Assembly (NCBI RefSeq): GCF_003173575.1 | Contig: NZ_QGNY01000002.1 | Coordinates: 62,001-126,000 of the forward strand | From: Pedobacter paludis | Lineage (GTDB): Bacteria > Bacteroidota > Bacteroidia > Sphingobacteriales > Sphingobacteriaceae | Direction: 5' to 3' | Length of the DNA: 64,000 bases | In this document: piece after piece, positions 1 through 9,294 of the stretch | Numbering within the stretch: the first letter of the stretch is position 1 | Layout: each line of letters starts with the position of its first letter | The notes under the pieces: generated by a model | The model's database searches: none | What the model saw: only the letters and a program-made list of their open reading frames with translations | What the model was told of the DNA's origin: nothing | Made by a program: the position numbers and the translations under genes

Positions 1-496
1 CGTATTGAAAACTCGAATAGAATCCACGGTGTTTTTTAGTCGCCATTTCGCTTAAGTAAGTGGCTGATGTACCATACTCGCCACCTGTACTTAAGCCTTG
101 AACCAAGCGGGCAAATATTAATAAAATTGGAGCAGCGATTCTGATTTGGTTGTAGCCAGGAGTTAAGCCAATAATTAATGAACCGATTGCCATAATTAAT
201 ACAGAAAGCGTCATCGACTTTTTACGGCCAAATTTATCTGCAATACTGCCAAACAACCATCCGCCAATTGGGCGCATTAAAAAACCAACGGCAAAAATTC
301 CGGCCGTATCCAAAAGCTGTGCCGTTGGATTGCTGTTAGGAAAAAAGGCTGGCGAAAAGTATAATGCAAAAGCAGAATAGGTATACCAATCGTACCATTC
401 AACCAGATTGCCAACAGAACCGCCGAAGATAGATTTCAATCTATACTTTACTTCGCTTATTTCTTCTGTTGAAAAACCGGTTGATGTTTTACTCAT
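1..496 (-). CDS. MFS metabolite:H+ symporter (KgtP-like), C-terminus cut off by window edge
   Basis: This is a major facilitator superfamily permease; only the first 165 residues lie inside the window. The frame starts at ATG 494-496 ([16 protein letters not shown]). It shows a first membrane helix with [20 protein letters not shown], the MFS loop 2-3 signature [10 protein letters not shown], and [17 protein letters not shown] followed by [10 protein letters not shown]. These resemble the metabolite:H+ symporter branch that includes alpha-ketoglutarate permease and proline/betaine transporters. The substrate cannot be read from the sequence. It is divergent from the methyltransferase gene at 654. 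The family assignment is firm, the substrate is not. Confidence 0.85.
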   Translation of the reverse strand, partial: MSKTSTGFSTEEISEVKYRLKSIFGGSVGNLVEWYDWYTYSAFALYFSPAFFPNSNPTAQLLDTAGIFAVGFLMRPIGGWLFGSIADKFGRKKSMTLSVLIMAIGSLIIGLTPGYNQIRIAAPILLIFARLVQGLSTGGEYGTSATYLSEMATKKHRGFYSSFQY

Positions 497-653
497 ATTT
501 AGTAAAAAGGGTTGAAGAATTGAATCAAACAATTCGACAATAAATTGTTTAATTTATAAATTCGTATTCATTGTAAGATAGCGTGAGAATAATGGATTTG
601 CAAGAACGTATTGAAAAAATCACTTATTTTTCCTTTAATTAACTCCTAAAATC

Positions 654-1391
654 ATGAAAGATAACTTCTCTACCCAATCTGCAGAATATTCAATATATCG
701 TCCAACATATCCGAAAGAATTATACGATTATCTTTTCTCGCTTGTAGACAATAAAGATACAGCATGGGACTGTGCAACTGGGAATGGACAAGTTGCTCGC
801 ATATTGGCTAATGAATTTCGTGAAGTTTACGCAACTGACATTAGCGAAAATCAGCTGAAAAATGCATTGCAGTTACCAAATATTACTTACAGAATAGAAC
901 CTGCAGAACAAACATCGGTAGGAAACAATAGCTTCGATTTAATTACCGTTGCGCAGGCCATCCATTGGTTTAACTTCGAAGCCTTTTATGCAGAGGTAAA
1001 GCGTACTTTAAAGCCCAACGGATTATTTGCGGTAATTGGTTATGGGGTGATGTTTATTGATAAAAAGATAGATCAATCGATCCATAAATTGTATGAGGAT
1101 ATTCTTGGCAAATATTGGGATGCGGAGCGCAGGTATATCGAAGAGGGTTATAAAACAATTCCTTTCCCTTTTGAAGAAATTATTGCGCCTCATTTTCAAA
1201 TTAAGACAAAATGGAATTTTAACCAGATGATCGGTTATTTAAATACCTGGTCTTCGTTGCAGCACTACAAAAAAGCCAACGATAGAAATCCATTGGAGTA
1301 CATGTTTACCGAACTAAAGGAAGCTTGGGGTGATGATGCAGAAAAGGATGTTCATTTCCCGATTTTGTTGCGGGTGGGGAAGGACCATTAG
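654..1391 (+). CDS. class I SAM-dependent methyltransferase
   Basis: This is a Methyltransf_11-type Rossmann methyltransferase of 245 residues. Motif I is D39-C-A-T-G-N-G45, where S-adenosylmethionine binds. An acidic residue after the next strand (ATDIS) would bind the ribose. The segment FDLITVAQAIHWFNFEAFY, with its HWF, is typical of the branch containing yeast Crg1/Tmt1 (trans-aconitate methyltransferase-like) and small-molecule methyltransferases. The opening AEYSIYRPTYPKELYDYL also fits that branch. No substrate can be assigned. It is monocistronic by context, convergent with the aldehyde dehydrogenase, and its stop codon lies inside the first of two hairpins. Confidence 0.85.
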   Translation: MKDNFSTQSAEYSIYRPTYPKELYDYLFSLVDNKDTAWDCATGNGQVARILANEFREVYATDISENQLKNALQLPNITYRIEPAEQTSVGNNSFDLITVAQAIHWFNFEAFYAEVKRTLKPNGLFAVIGYGVMFIDKKIDQSIHKLYEDILGKYWDAERRYIEEGYKTIPFPFEEIIAPHFQIKTKWNFNQMIGYLNTWSSLQHYKKANDRNPLEYMFTELKEAWGDDAEKDVHFPILLRVGKDH

Positions 1392-1469
1392 GTTCGTGGA
1401 AACACGAACCTAGGCATCAAAAGTTTCATTTTAAATTTTAAAGCCATGGTACGTGTCTCCACGTACCAT
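1389..1469. repeat. pair of perfect hairpins between convergent genes
   Basis: Two perfect 10-bp inverted repeats with 4-nt loops lie here. The first is 1389-1398/1403-1412 with loop GAAA. The second is 1446-1455/1460-1469 with loop TCTC, which reads GAGA on the minus strand. Each is therefore a GNRA tetraloop hairpin on one strand, in opposite orientation, sharing the core CGTG-loop-CACG. There is no T-run, so they are not textbook intrinsic terminators. They may protect or terminate the two converging transcripts, or be copies of a REP-like element. Confidence 0.7.
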
Positions 1470-1490
1470 TTATTTTAAAATATCAATCCC

Positions 1491-3032
1491 TTACAAATCA
1501 AATTTAATGCCTTGTGCAAGAGGCAAAGTATTAGAATAATTGATGGTGTTGGTTTGTCTTCTCATGTAAGCTCTCCATGCATCAGAACCACTTTCCCTAC
1601 CTCCGCCTGTTTCTTTTTCGCCACCAAATGCACCACCGATTTCGGCGCCGGAAGTACCGATGTTAACATTTGCAATGCCACAATCAGAACCTTGGTAAGA
1701 TAAAAACTGCTCCGCTTCTCTTAAATTTAACGTCATTATTGCTGAGGATAATCCCTGTGGAACGCCATTTTGCAAAGCAATGGCTTCATCCAAAGTTTTG
1801 TATTTAATCAAATATAAAATGGGTGCAAAAGTTTCGTGCTGTACAATTTCGAAATCGTTTTTTACTTGGGCAATACAAGGTTTAACATAACATCCGCTTG
1901 CATATTCCGCACCATCTAAAACACCGCCTTCAACTAAAAACTTTCCGCCCTCGGCTTTGCATTTTTCGATAGAATCCAAATAGCTTGCAACTGCGTCATT
2001 ATCAATTAACGGGCCTACATGATTATTTTGATCTAATGGATCGCCAATTCTAAGCTGACCATAAGCTTTTACCAATTTAGCGGCAAAAGCATCGTAAACA
2101 CTTTCATGGATAATTAATCTTCTTGTAGACGTACAGCGTTGCCCAGCGGTACCAACAGCGCCAAAAACTGCACCGATTAAACTCATATCTAAATCGGCAT
2201 GTTCAGAAATTATAATGGCGTTATTTCCGCCCAGCTCTAATAAACTTTTCCCCAAACGAGCGCCAACCGCAGCACCAACAGCTTTTCCCATTCTGGTAGA
2301 ACCCGTAGCAGAGATTAACGGAACACGACCGTCTTTCGTCATCAATTCGCCAACTTCTCTATCACCAATAATTAAATTGCAAACACCTTCAGGAACATCA
2401 TTATCTTTAAAAACCTTGGCAATAATGTGCTGACAAGCAACTGCAGTTAAAGGAGTTTTTTCTGATGGTTTCCATATGCAAACATTTCCACACACCAAAG
2501 CCAGTGCCGTATTCCAGCTCCAAACGGCAACCGGAAAGTTAAAAGCAGAGATAATTCCAACAATACCCAGGGGATGCCATTGCTCATACATGCGGTGGCT
2601 TGGTCTTTCGCTATGCATGGTTAATCCATAAAGCTGGCGCGATAAACCCACGGCAAAATCGCATATATCGATCATTTCCTGGACTTCCCCAAAGCCTTCT
2701 TGCAAGCTCTTGCCCATTTCATAAGAAACGAGCGTTCCCAAAGCATCTTTGTTTGCCCTTAAAGCATCGCCAAACTGACGAACAATTTCGCCCCTTTTAG
2801 GCGCAGGAATTGTTCTCCAATGCTTAAATGCTTCTTGCGATTTTTCGACTATGGCATCGTAATCTGCCGAAGTTGCAACTTTGGCCGAAGCGATAATTTT
2901 TCCATCAACTGGAGAAAAACTCTCTAATGATTTTGAATTAGAACCGCCACCCCAGACACTGCCTGTACTAAAGGCAGCATTTTCGGCTTTTACACCTAAT
3001 TTATTTAATATTGACTGAATATCCGTTCTCAT
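1491..3032 (-). CDS. ALDH7-type aldehyde dehydrogenase (alpha-aminoadipic semialdehyde dehydrogenase family)
   Basis: This 513-residue NAD-dependent aldehyde dehydrogenase has all catalytic residues: Asn165 (SAFNFPVAVW), Glu266 (LLELGGNN) and Cys300 (GQRCTSTRR). The stretch FGAVGTAGQRCTSTRRLIIH is diagnostic of the ALDH7/antiquitin family, which oxidises alpha-aminoadipate semialdehyde to 2-aminoadipate in lysine (pipecolate) degradation. Length fits the family (about 510). It stands alone, with no other lysine-catabolic gene beside it, so the physiological substrate is inferred from family only. A more general role in aldehyde detoxification is possible. Confidence 0.88.
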   Translation of the reverse strand: MRTDIQSILNKLGVKAENAAFSTGSVWGGGSNSKSLESFSPVDGKIIASAKVATSADYDAIVEKSQEAFKHWRTIPAPKRGEIVRQFGDALRANKDALGTLVSYEMGKSLQEGFGEVQEMIDICDFAVGLSRQLYGLTMHSERPSHRMYEQWHPLGIVGIISAFNFPVAVWSWNTALALVCGNVCIWKPSEKTPLTAVACQHIIAKVFKDNDVPEGVCNLIIGDREVGELMTKDGRVPLISATGSTRMGKAVGAAVGARLGKSLLELGGNNAIIISEHADLDMSLIGAVFGAVGTAGQRCTSTRRLIIHESVYDAFAAKLVKAYGQLRIGDPLDQNNHVGPLIDNDAVASYLDSIEKCKAEGGKFLVEGGVLDGAEYASGCYVKPCIAQVKNDFEIVQHETFAPILYLIKYKTLDEAIALQNGVPQGLSSAIMTLNLREAEQFLSYQGSDCGIANVNIGTSGAEIGGAFGGEKETGGGRESGSDAWRAYMRRQTNTINYSNTLPLAQGIKFDL

Positions 3033-3156
3033 ATATCTTACGATTTACACAAAAAAACAAAAAATTAAGATAAAGCCTATTACATTTGACGCTTTAGTTT
3101 ATTACAATTCTTAATATCTTGCTTTAAGATTAACTGACCTATAAAATAATTTAAAA

Positions 3157-5667
3157 ATGAATAAAAAAATTTTCTCCTGCGGTTTGATGCTTGCATCGTC
3201 TTTTATGGTAACAGTGGCTTTTGCACAAGAAAAGCCAGCCGAAAAATCTGATAACCTTTCCATTTATCGGGTAACAGCAACCAAAGTAAATGATCTTGTA
3301 CACACCAAATTGGATGTTTCTTTTGATTACGCCAAGCGTTATTTATACGGAAAGGAATGGGTTACATTGAAACCCCATTTTTACGCTACAGATTCCTTAA
3401 CGCTTGATGCCCAGGGAATGGACATTAAAGAGGTTGCCATGGTTGGAGCGAAAGGAAATACCCCCTTAAAATACACTTATAACGATAATAAATTGTACAT
3501 CACTTTAAATAAGAGGTATAGCAATACAGAAAAATATACCGTTTATATCGCTTATACCGCCAAGCCCGATGAATTAAAGGTAAAAGGAAGTGCCGCAATA
3601 ACGGATGCGAAAGGTTTATACTTCATTAATCCAGATGGTACTGATAAAAACAAGCCTACACAAATTTGGACACAAGGAGAAACTGAATCTTCATCGGCAT
3701 GGTTTCCTACAATTGATAAACCAGATCAGAAAACGACAGAAGAAATTTCGATCACTGTAAAATCTAAGTACACAACACTTTCTAACGGAAAACTGGTTTC
3801 GCAAAAACCAAATGCAAACGGCACAAGAACAGATACCTGGAAAATGGATTTACCGCATTCGCCATATTTATTTATGATGGCGATTGGTGAGTTTAAAATA
3901 ACAAAAGACAGTTATAAAGGCAAAGAGGTAAGCTATTATCTGGAACCAAAATATGCACCCTATGCGAAACAGATTTTTGGTAAAACGCCAGACATGATTC
4001 AGTTTTACAGCACTGTTTTAGGTGTTGATTACCCTTGGAACAAATATTCTCAAGTTGTAGCCCGCGATTATGTGTCTGGTGCAATGGAAAATACCACAGC
4101 TACCTTACATGGCGAGCAAGTTCAAAAAACTGATCGTGAGTTGTTGGATGATAATCAGGAAGGAACAATTGCCCATGAACTTTTTCACCAATGGTTTGGC
4201 GATTATGTGACAGCAGAATCATGGTCTAACATTACCATGAACGAATCGTTCGCAACTTTTGGGGAAGTAATCTGGCATGGTCATGATGCCGGAAAAGATG
4301 CGGAAGATAAATCTCGATACGAAAAACTTCAGTCATATTTAGGTTCAACCAAAAAAGGCGAAAGCCCAATTTTGGCTCGTTTTTATTACAACGATAAGGA
4401 AGACTTATTTGATAACATCAGCTACGCCAAAGGTTCGATTATTCTTTATGCTTTGAAAAATCAAATGGGCGATGCGGCTTTCTTTAAAGGTTTAAATAAA
4501 TATTTAACAACAAATGCTTTCAAAAATGGCGAAACGCATCAATTGCGTTTGGCAATGGAAGATATTACAGGAAAAGATTGGAGTCCTTATTTTAATCAAT
4601 GGTATTATAATGGTGGCCACCCAATTTTGGATATAGATTACAGCTATAGCAATGGAAAAGAAACCATTAAAATTAAGCAGATGCAAGATGCGAGCGTACA
4701 AACTTTTATTCTTCCTTTAAAAGTTGATATTTATGCTGGCGGAAAAAAAATCAGCAAAGATATTCTGATTAATAGTCGCGAGCAGAGCTTTACTTTTGAT
4801 GTGGCTTCAAAGCCAGAGCTGGTAGATTTTGATGTAGACAAAATTTTGGTGGGTCAGGTTAATGAAAACAAAACTTTAGATAATTATTCTTTTCAGTATG
4901 TTAAAGCTCCGAGCTATAAAAACAGAATTGAGGCTTTAGAATTTGCTTCAAAGAGCAAGGATGCTGATGCACAGAATTTGTTATTGGCTGGATTAAAAGA
5001 TCAGTCTGCAGATTTACGTACCTTGAGTGTAGAAGCAATTAATTTGAATGATGCCAAAGTTAAGGGCGCTGCAGTTCCGGTTATTCTTCAGCTAGCCAAA
5101 ACAGAAAAAAACACAGAAGTTAGATCGGCTGCAATTTCAAAATTGGCAGAAACAGGAGATCAGGCATATAAAACCTTGCTAACTGAGGGAATTAAAGATA
5201 GATCGTACAGAGTTATCGCAGCCTCAGTTGCGGGCTTATCCAAGTTAGCACCTCAAGAAAGCTTATCGGCCTTGGCAGCTTTAGATATGGATACAAAAGA
5301 TCATATTGCATCATCGATAGCTGTTTTATATGTTAATGATCCGAAAGATGAGCATCAGGCTTTCTTCGAAAACATTACGGCAACAGGAGATAGAAACAAA
5401 GTTTTTTCTGTGGTTGGTCCGTATTTTCAATATTTAAGAAATAATACGAACCCAGCAATTACCGAAAAAGGAGTAAAAAATATTAGCGACGTTGTTGATC
5501 GTTTGAAATTGGCGCCATATTTAGCAAAACAATTAAGTGCGGCTTATACCGCAACGGCTACAGGAAAAGAAAAACAAGCTTCTTCTGCAAGTGGCGATGC
5601 CAAATCTAATCTTCAAAAACAGGCAGATGTTTTCAAAAAAGCAGCTGCAGATTTGGAAAATAAATAA
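3157..5667 (+). CDS. secreted M1 family metallo-aminopeptidase with C-terminal HEAT-like repeats
   Basis: This zinc aminopeptidase removes N-terminal residues from peptides and is probably periplasmic. A signal peptide (residues 1-23, ending in VAFA-Q) precedes the M1 N-terminal beta domain. The substrate-binding GAMEN motif is at residues 308-312. The zinc site is H340-E341-L-F-H344, with the third ligand E363 in ITMNESFA. Residues about 580-760 form a run of helical repeats of HEAT/ARM type, as in many Bacteroidota M1 enzymes. All catalytic residues are present. The gene is monocistronic, with a strong terminator 19 bp after the stop. Confidence 0.93.
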   Translation: MNKKIFSCGLMLASSFMVTVAFAQEKPAEKSDNLSIYRVTATKVNDLVHTKLDVSFDYAKRYLYGKEWVTLKPHFYATDSLTLDAQGMDIKEVAMVGAKGNTPLKYTYNDNKLYITLNKRYSNTEKYTVYIAYTAKPDELKVKGSAAITDAKGLYFINPDGTDKNKPTQIWTQGETESSSAWFPTIDKPDQKTTEEISITVKSKYTTLSNGKLVSQKPNANGTRTDTWKMDLPHSPYLFMMAIGEFKITKDSYKGKEVSYYLEPKYAPYAKQIFGKTPDMIQFYSTVLGVDYPWNKYSQVVARDYVSGAMENTTATLHGEQVQKTDRELLDDNQEGTIAHELFHQWFGDYVTAESWSNITMNESFATFGEVIWHGHDAGKDAEDKSRYEKLQSYLGSTKKGESPILARFYYNDKEDLFDNISYAKGSIILYALKNQMGDAAFFKGLNKYLTTNAFKNGETHQLRLAMEDITGKDWSPYFNQWYYNGGHPILDIDYSYSNGKETIKIKQMQDASVQTFILPLKVDIYAGGKKISKDILINSREQSFTFDVASKPELVDFDVDKILVGQVNENKTLDNYSFQYVKAPSYKNRIEALEFASKSKDADAQNLLLAGLKDQSADLRTLSVEAINLNDAKVKGAAVPVILQLAKTEKNTEVRSAAISKLAETGDQAYKTLLTEGIKDRSYRVIAASVAGLSKLAPQESLSALAALDMDTKDHIASSIAVLYVNDPKDEHQAFFENITATGDRNKVFSVVGPYFQYLRNNTNPAITEKGVKNISDVVDRLKLAPYLAKQLSAAYTATATGKEKQASSASGDAKSNLQKQADVFKKAAADLENK

Positions 5668-5685
5668 GATATAACTTTAAAATTC

Positions 5686-5717
5686 AAGCTCCAAAGATTG
5701 CTCTTTGGAGCTTTTTT
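5686..5717 (+). terminator. intrinsic terminator of the M1 aminopeptidase gene
   Basis: A perfect 12-bp stem (5686-5697/5702-5713) with a TTGC loop runs into a T-tract, 19 bp downstream of the aminopeptidase stop codon. Confidence 0.9.
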
Positions 5718-5800
5718 GTTTTGGCAGATCATGTTTACAGGCATCTTTAAATCGTTGGCATTAGCGCTTTGCAACCCCAAATAGCACCAGATGACTTGAT

Positions 5801-5870
5801 GTTTTAAACGGGATTGAAGCGGTATCCTTTTGTTTTTTTCAAAATAAAAGATTTAGCAAAAAGCCAGACT
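5801..5870 (+). repeat. degenerate copy of the GATTGAAGCGG intergenic element
   Basis: The 536-bp gap 5668-6203 holds no convincing gene. At 5812 it contains GATTGAAGCGGTATCC, followed by a T-rich/A-rich hairpin (near CTTTTGTTTT/AAAATAAAAG). This matches the 5' end of the elements at 34941-35022 (+), 12358-12422 (-) and 59317-59345 (-). The 3' part (AGCGAAAGCGGGAC) is not recognisable here, so this copy looks degenerate. Confidence 0.45.
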
Positions 5871-5968
5871 TAATTAAAAAATGCCTTAGACACTGCTTTA
5901 CAAAAAGATAGGGAATTATCTATAAAAAGGGTTATAATTACCAATATTTTCATGACTTCATCATTACG

Positions 5969-5996
5969 TTTGTACGGTATAATTATAGTATTTTTG
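5969..5996 (+). promoter_or_regulatory. candidate sigma-ABfr-type promoter upstream of the TPR gene
   Basis: TTTG (5969-5972) and TATTTTTG (5989-5996) match the Bacteroidota -33 (TTTG) and -7 (TAnnTTTG) boxes. The spacing is 16 bp, a little short. Transcription would start near 6003 and give a leader of about 200 nt before the TPR gene, so this is only a candidate. Confidence 0.35.
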
Positions 5997-6203
5997 TAAA
6001 AGAAGGGAAAGGAACCGCTGATGTTGTAAAAATCTAATGATTATCCACACATCTTAATCACATACAATAGCGTTTATATTCAGCTATTTACAGCAAATCA
6101 ACATGCTGATGTTAATAATTATTTCTAAAACGAATAATTAAAACTTGTAAACTTATAATGTGTTTTTCTGCTTATTGGCACGGTTCTTTTAATTTTATTA
6201 AAT

Positions 6204-7607
6204 ATGGAAGAAGAATTCTTTTTTGAATCCAACGAAGACGCACAACGCTCAGTAGAACGTTACGAAGAAATGCTCCGTAATCAGGATCAGTATTTTTTCG
6301 ATGCAGGCGCATTCGAGTATATCGTAGATTTTTACATTGAGAAAAATGATCCGGTCAAAGCTTTACAGGTAGTAGATTTTGCAATTAGTCAGCATCCTTA
6401 CGCCACGGTTTTTTTAATTAAACAAGCTCATCTTTACATTCTCACCAACAACAATGAAAAAGCTTTTATTGCTTTGCAAAAAGCCGAGCTTTTAGAGCCC
6501 TCAGAACCTGATATCTATTTGTTGCGAGGTAATATTTTTCAAAATACGGAACGTTTTGACGAGGCACTTGAGAACTATGAAAAAGCTTTGGGTTTGGCAG
6601 AAAGTACTGATGAAATTTTATTACAGATGGCTTATGTTTATCAAAGCATGTCTGACTATGAAAGTGCAATTACCTACATTAAGTTAAGTTTAGAACAGAA
6701 TATGGAAAACCAGGACGGTTTGTACGAACTGGCTTTTTGTTATGATGTTTTAGATAAACAGGAAGAAAGCATTAAGTTTTATCAGCAATATATTGATACA
6801 GATCCTTACTCGTATGCTGCATGGTACAATTTGGGCAATAGTTTTCATAAACTTAATTTATTTGAAAAAGCGATTGATGCTTACGATTATGCCATCTTAA
6901 TTAAAGAAGATTTTAGCTCGGCATACTTTAATAAAGGAAATGCACTGGTGCAATTGGACAAATATGATGAAGCTATAGAAGTTTACAAGCATACTTTCGA
7001 ATATGAACAGCCAAATGCAGATACCTATTGTGCAATTGGCGAATGCTACGAAAAATTAGAAAAAATGGACGAAGCCCGTTCGTATTATAAAAAATCGGTA
7101 AAAATGGACCCAAAAATGGCTGATGCCTGGTTTGGGATTGGAGTAACATTAAATCATGAAGAACGTTACTTTGAATCGTTACATTTTTATAAAAAAGCCA
7201 TAGATCTTGAGGATGAAAATCCGGATTTCTGGTTCGCAATGGCTGATGCTTATTATAAATTAGGTCAAATTGAAGAATCTATCGTTGCTTACGAAAAAGT
7301 GTTGGAATTTAATCCTGTTGATGTTGAAGCCTGGTTAGATTTTAGCACGGTTCTCTACGAGCAGGGCAAGATTTTAGAAGCTTCGGAAACAATGGCCGAG
7401 GCGATTAAAAATAACCCTGAAGCTGCAGAATTGTATTACCGAATGGTAGCCTATTTATTTGCAATGGGGAATTACAACGATGCTTTGGGATATCTGGAAA
7501 CAGCTTTAACTACTGACCCAGATAAACATTACATCTTATTTGAATATTTGCCTCAATTGCAGGATAACAGTGCAATTATTAACGTTATAAATCGATACAT
7601 CAGGTAA
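6204..7607 (+). CDS. tetratricopeptide repeat protein
   Basis: This 467-residue protein consists almost entirely of TPR units; motifs such as AWYNLGNSFHKLNLFEKAIDAY, SAYFNKGNAL and EAWLDFSTVLYEQGK repeat about every 34 residues. There is no signal peptide or membrane segment, so it is probably a cytoplasmic scaffold for protein-protein contacts. It starts at ATG 6204, with an acidic N-terminus rich in Phe and Glu. It is the first gene of a plus-strand run that continues with the ComA-like gene 60 bp later, aroE and gldD. No specific partner can be named. Confidence 0.85.
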   Translation: MEEEFFFESNEDAQRSVERYEEMLRNQDQYFFDAGAFEYIVDFYIEKNDPVKALQVVDFAISQHPYATVFLIKQAHLYILTNNNEKAFIALQKAELLEPSEPDIYLLRGNIFQNTERFDEALENYEKALGLAESTDEILLQMAYVYQSMSDYESAITYIKLSLEQNMENQDGLYELAFCYDVLDKQEESIKFYQQYIDTDPYSYAAWYNLGNSFHKLNLFEKAIDAYDYAILIKEDFSSAYFNKGNALVQLDKYDEAIEVYKHTFEYEQPNADTYCAIGECYEKLEKMDEARSYYKKSVKMDPKMADAWFGIGVTLNHEERYFESLHFYKKAIDLEDENPDFWFAMADAYYKLGQIEESIVAYEKVLEFNPVDVEAWLDFSTVLYEQGKILEASETMAEAIKNNPEAAELYYRMVAYLFAMGNYNDALGYLETALTTDPDKHYILFEYLPQLQDNSAIINVINRYIR

Positions 7608-7667
7608 AAAACTTGTGAGAAAATTTTAACACATAAATCTCAAAATTTTTTTCACTTTTGTACACAT

Positions 7668-8435
7668 ATGAATTACCCATTAACAAACGTTCCCGAACGT
7701 CCAACCAAACCACGCCAAAAAGGCTTAACAATGGTTATGGATAAGGGATTAAGCCTGCGCCAGGTAGAAGATTTTATTGAAGTTGCCGGTGTACATACAG
7801 ATATTGTAAAATTAGGTTGGGCAACATCTCATGTTACCCCAAATCTTAAAGAAAAATTAGCTTTATATAAAAGTGCCGGTATTCCAACTTATTTTGGAGG
7901 AACACTTTTCGAAGCGTTTATAATTCGCAATCAGTTTTCAGATTACCAACGTGTTTTAGATCAATATGGAATGGAATACGCAGAGGTATCTGATGGATCT
8001 ATTGAAATTGAACACGATAAAAAGTGTGAGTTTATACGCGAACTTTCCAAACAAGTAACCGTTATATCTGAAGTTGGCAGTAAAGATGCCGCTAAAATAT
8101 TTGCGCCTTACAAATGGATCAAATTAATGCAGGCAGAACTCGATGCCGGTTCGTGGAAAGTTATTGCCGAAGCTCGCGAAGGGGGTAACGTTGGTATTTA
8201 CCGTGGAAGCGGCGAAGTACGTGAGGGTTTGGTTGATGAGATTTTAACTCAGATTCCAGAGGAAACCATTATTTGGGAAGCGCCACAAAAAGAACAACAA
8301 GTTTGGTTTATCAAATTAATTGGCACAAACGTAAACTTAGGTAACATTGCTCCTGCGGAAGTGATTCCTTTAGAAACCATTCGTTTGGGTTTACGCGGAG
8401 ATACTTTTGATTATTTCTTAAATCAAGGAAAATAA
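7668..8435 (+). CDS. phosphosulfolactate synthase (ComA family)
   Basis: This 255-residue protein matches the ComA family, which adds sulfite to phosphoenolpyruvate to form (2R)-phospho-3-sulfolactate. Family stretches are KPRQKGLTMVMDKGLSL near the N-terminus, DIVKLGWATSHV, GIPTYFGGTLFEAFI, and the C-terminal half with GNVGIYRGSGEVREG and LGNIAPAEVIPLE. In archaea the enzyme starts coenzyme M synthesis. Bacteroidota do not make coenzyme M, so here a different sulfonate product is likely; a supply of sulfolactate or cysteate for sulfonolipids is an inference only. No other com or cap genes lie beside it. aroE follows 78 bp later. Confidence 0.85.
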   Translation: MNYPLTNVPERPTKPRQKGLTMVMDKGLSLRQVEDFIEVAGVHTDIVKLGWATSHVTPNLKEKLALYKSAGIPTYFGGTLFEAFIIRNQFSDYQRVLDQYGMEYAEVSDGSIEIEHDKKCEFIRELSKQVTVISEVGSKDAAKIFAPYKWIKLMQAELDAGSWKVIAEAREGGNVGIYRGSGEVREGLVDEILTQIPEETIIWEAPQKEQQVWFIKLIGTNVNLGNIAPAEVIPLETIRLGLRGDTFDYFLNQGK

Positions 8436-8513
8436 TAGTGTACTGTCTTACGATGCATTAAGCCTAACGATAAAAAAAGGTTTTGTGCATCGCATTGACG
8501 TAAATATCGATTA

Positions 8514-9257
8514 ATGAAAACCTACGGCCTAATCGGATATCCGCTTTCCCACTCTTTCTCAAAAAAATATTTTACAGAAAAGTTCTTGAATGAGGGCATA
8601 GCCGATCATCAATATGAGCTTTTTCCCATTGAAGATATTAAGGCTTTGCCTAATTTATTATCAGAGAACCCAACCTTAAAAGGATTAAATGTTACCATTC
8701 CCCATAAGGTAAATGTACTTTGCTATTTAAATGAACTAGATGAAGCAGCAGAAAAAATTGGTGCCGTAAATTGCATTGCAATCAAAGATTTCGAAGGAGA
8801 AAACTATCTAAAGGGGTACAACACCGATGCTTATGGTTTTGAGGAATCTTTAAAGCCCTTGCTCTCCAATCATCATAAAAAGGCACTGGTATTTGGAGAT
8901 GGTGGCGCAGCAAAAGCTGTTAAATATGTGCTTGAAAAGTTGAATATCCAATGTCAGGTTGTGGTTAGAAAAACCGTTCAAAATGCGATTTTATATGCGG
9001 ATGTTACTCCAGAAATTTTAGCTACGCATAAATTATTAATCAATACCACACCGCTGGGCATGTCGCCCAATGTAGATACTTTTCCAGAGATTGATTACAG
9101 TTTAATTGGCAAAGATCATTTAGCTTACGATTTGGTTTATAACCCTTTAGAAACAACCTTTTTAGCCAAGGCCGCCCAACAAGGCGCCCAAATTAAAAAT
9201 GGTTTGGAAATGTTATATAAGCAAGCCGAAAAAGCTTGGGCAATATGGAATAATTAG
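8514..9257 (+). CDS. aroE: shikimate dehydrogenase
   Basis: This NADP-dependent enzyme reduces 3-dehydroshikimate to shikimate in aromatic amino acid synthesis. At 247 residues it is slightly short but complete for the family. It has the substrate-binding YGLIGYPLSHSFSKKYF at the N-terminus, LNVTIPHKVNV with the catalytic Lys, GAVNCI, the catalytic Asp in NTDAYGFEESL, the nucleotide loop VFGDGGAAKAVKYVL and NTTPLGM. The nucleotide loop has GDGGAA where GxGGAS/A is usual, which is normal in this group. It lies between the ComA-like gene and gldD in one direction, with short gaps. Confidence 0.93.
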   Translation: MKTYGLIGYPLSHSFSKKYFTEKFLNEGIADHQYELFPIEDIKALPNLLSENPTLKGLNVTIPHKVNVLCYLNELDEAAEKIGAVNCIAIKDFEGENYLKGYNTDAYGFEESLKPLLSNHHKKALVFGDGGAAKAVKYVLEKLNIQCQVVVRKTVQNAILYADVTPEILATHKLLINTTPLGMSPNVDTFPEIDYSLIGKDHLAYDLVYNPLETTFLAKAAQQGAQIKNGLEMLYKQAEKAWAIWNN

Positions 9258-9294
9258 CATATTTTACCGTTAATGCGATATAGTTGAATAAACG

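Noticed and set aside
1512..1703. Open frames antisense to the aldehyde dehydrogenase and similar shadows in other genes
   Set aside because: They lie inside strongly supported genes on the other strand and have no family features or promoters.
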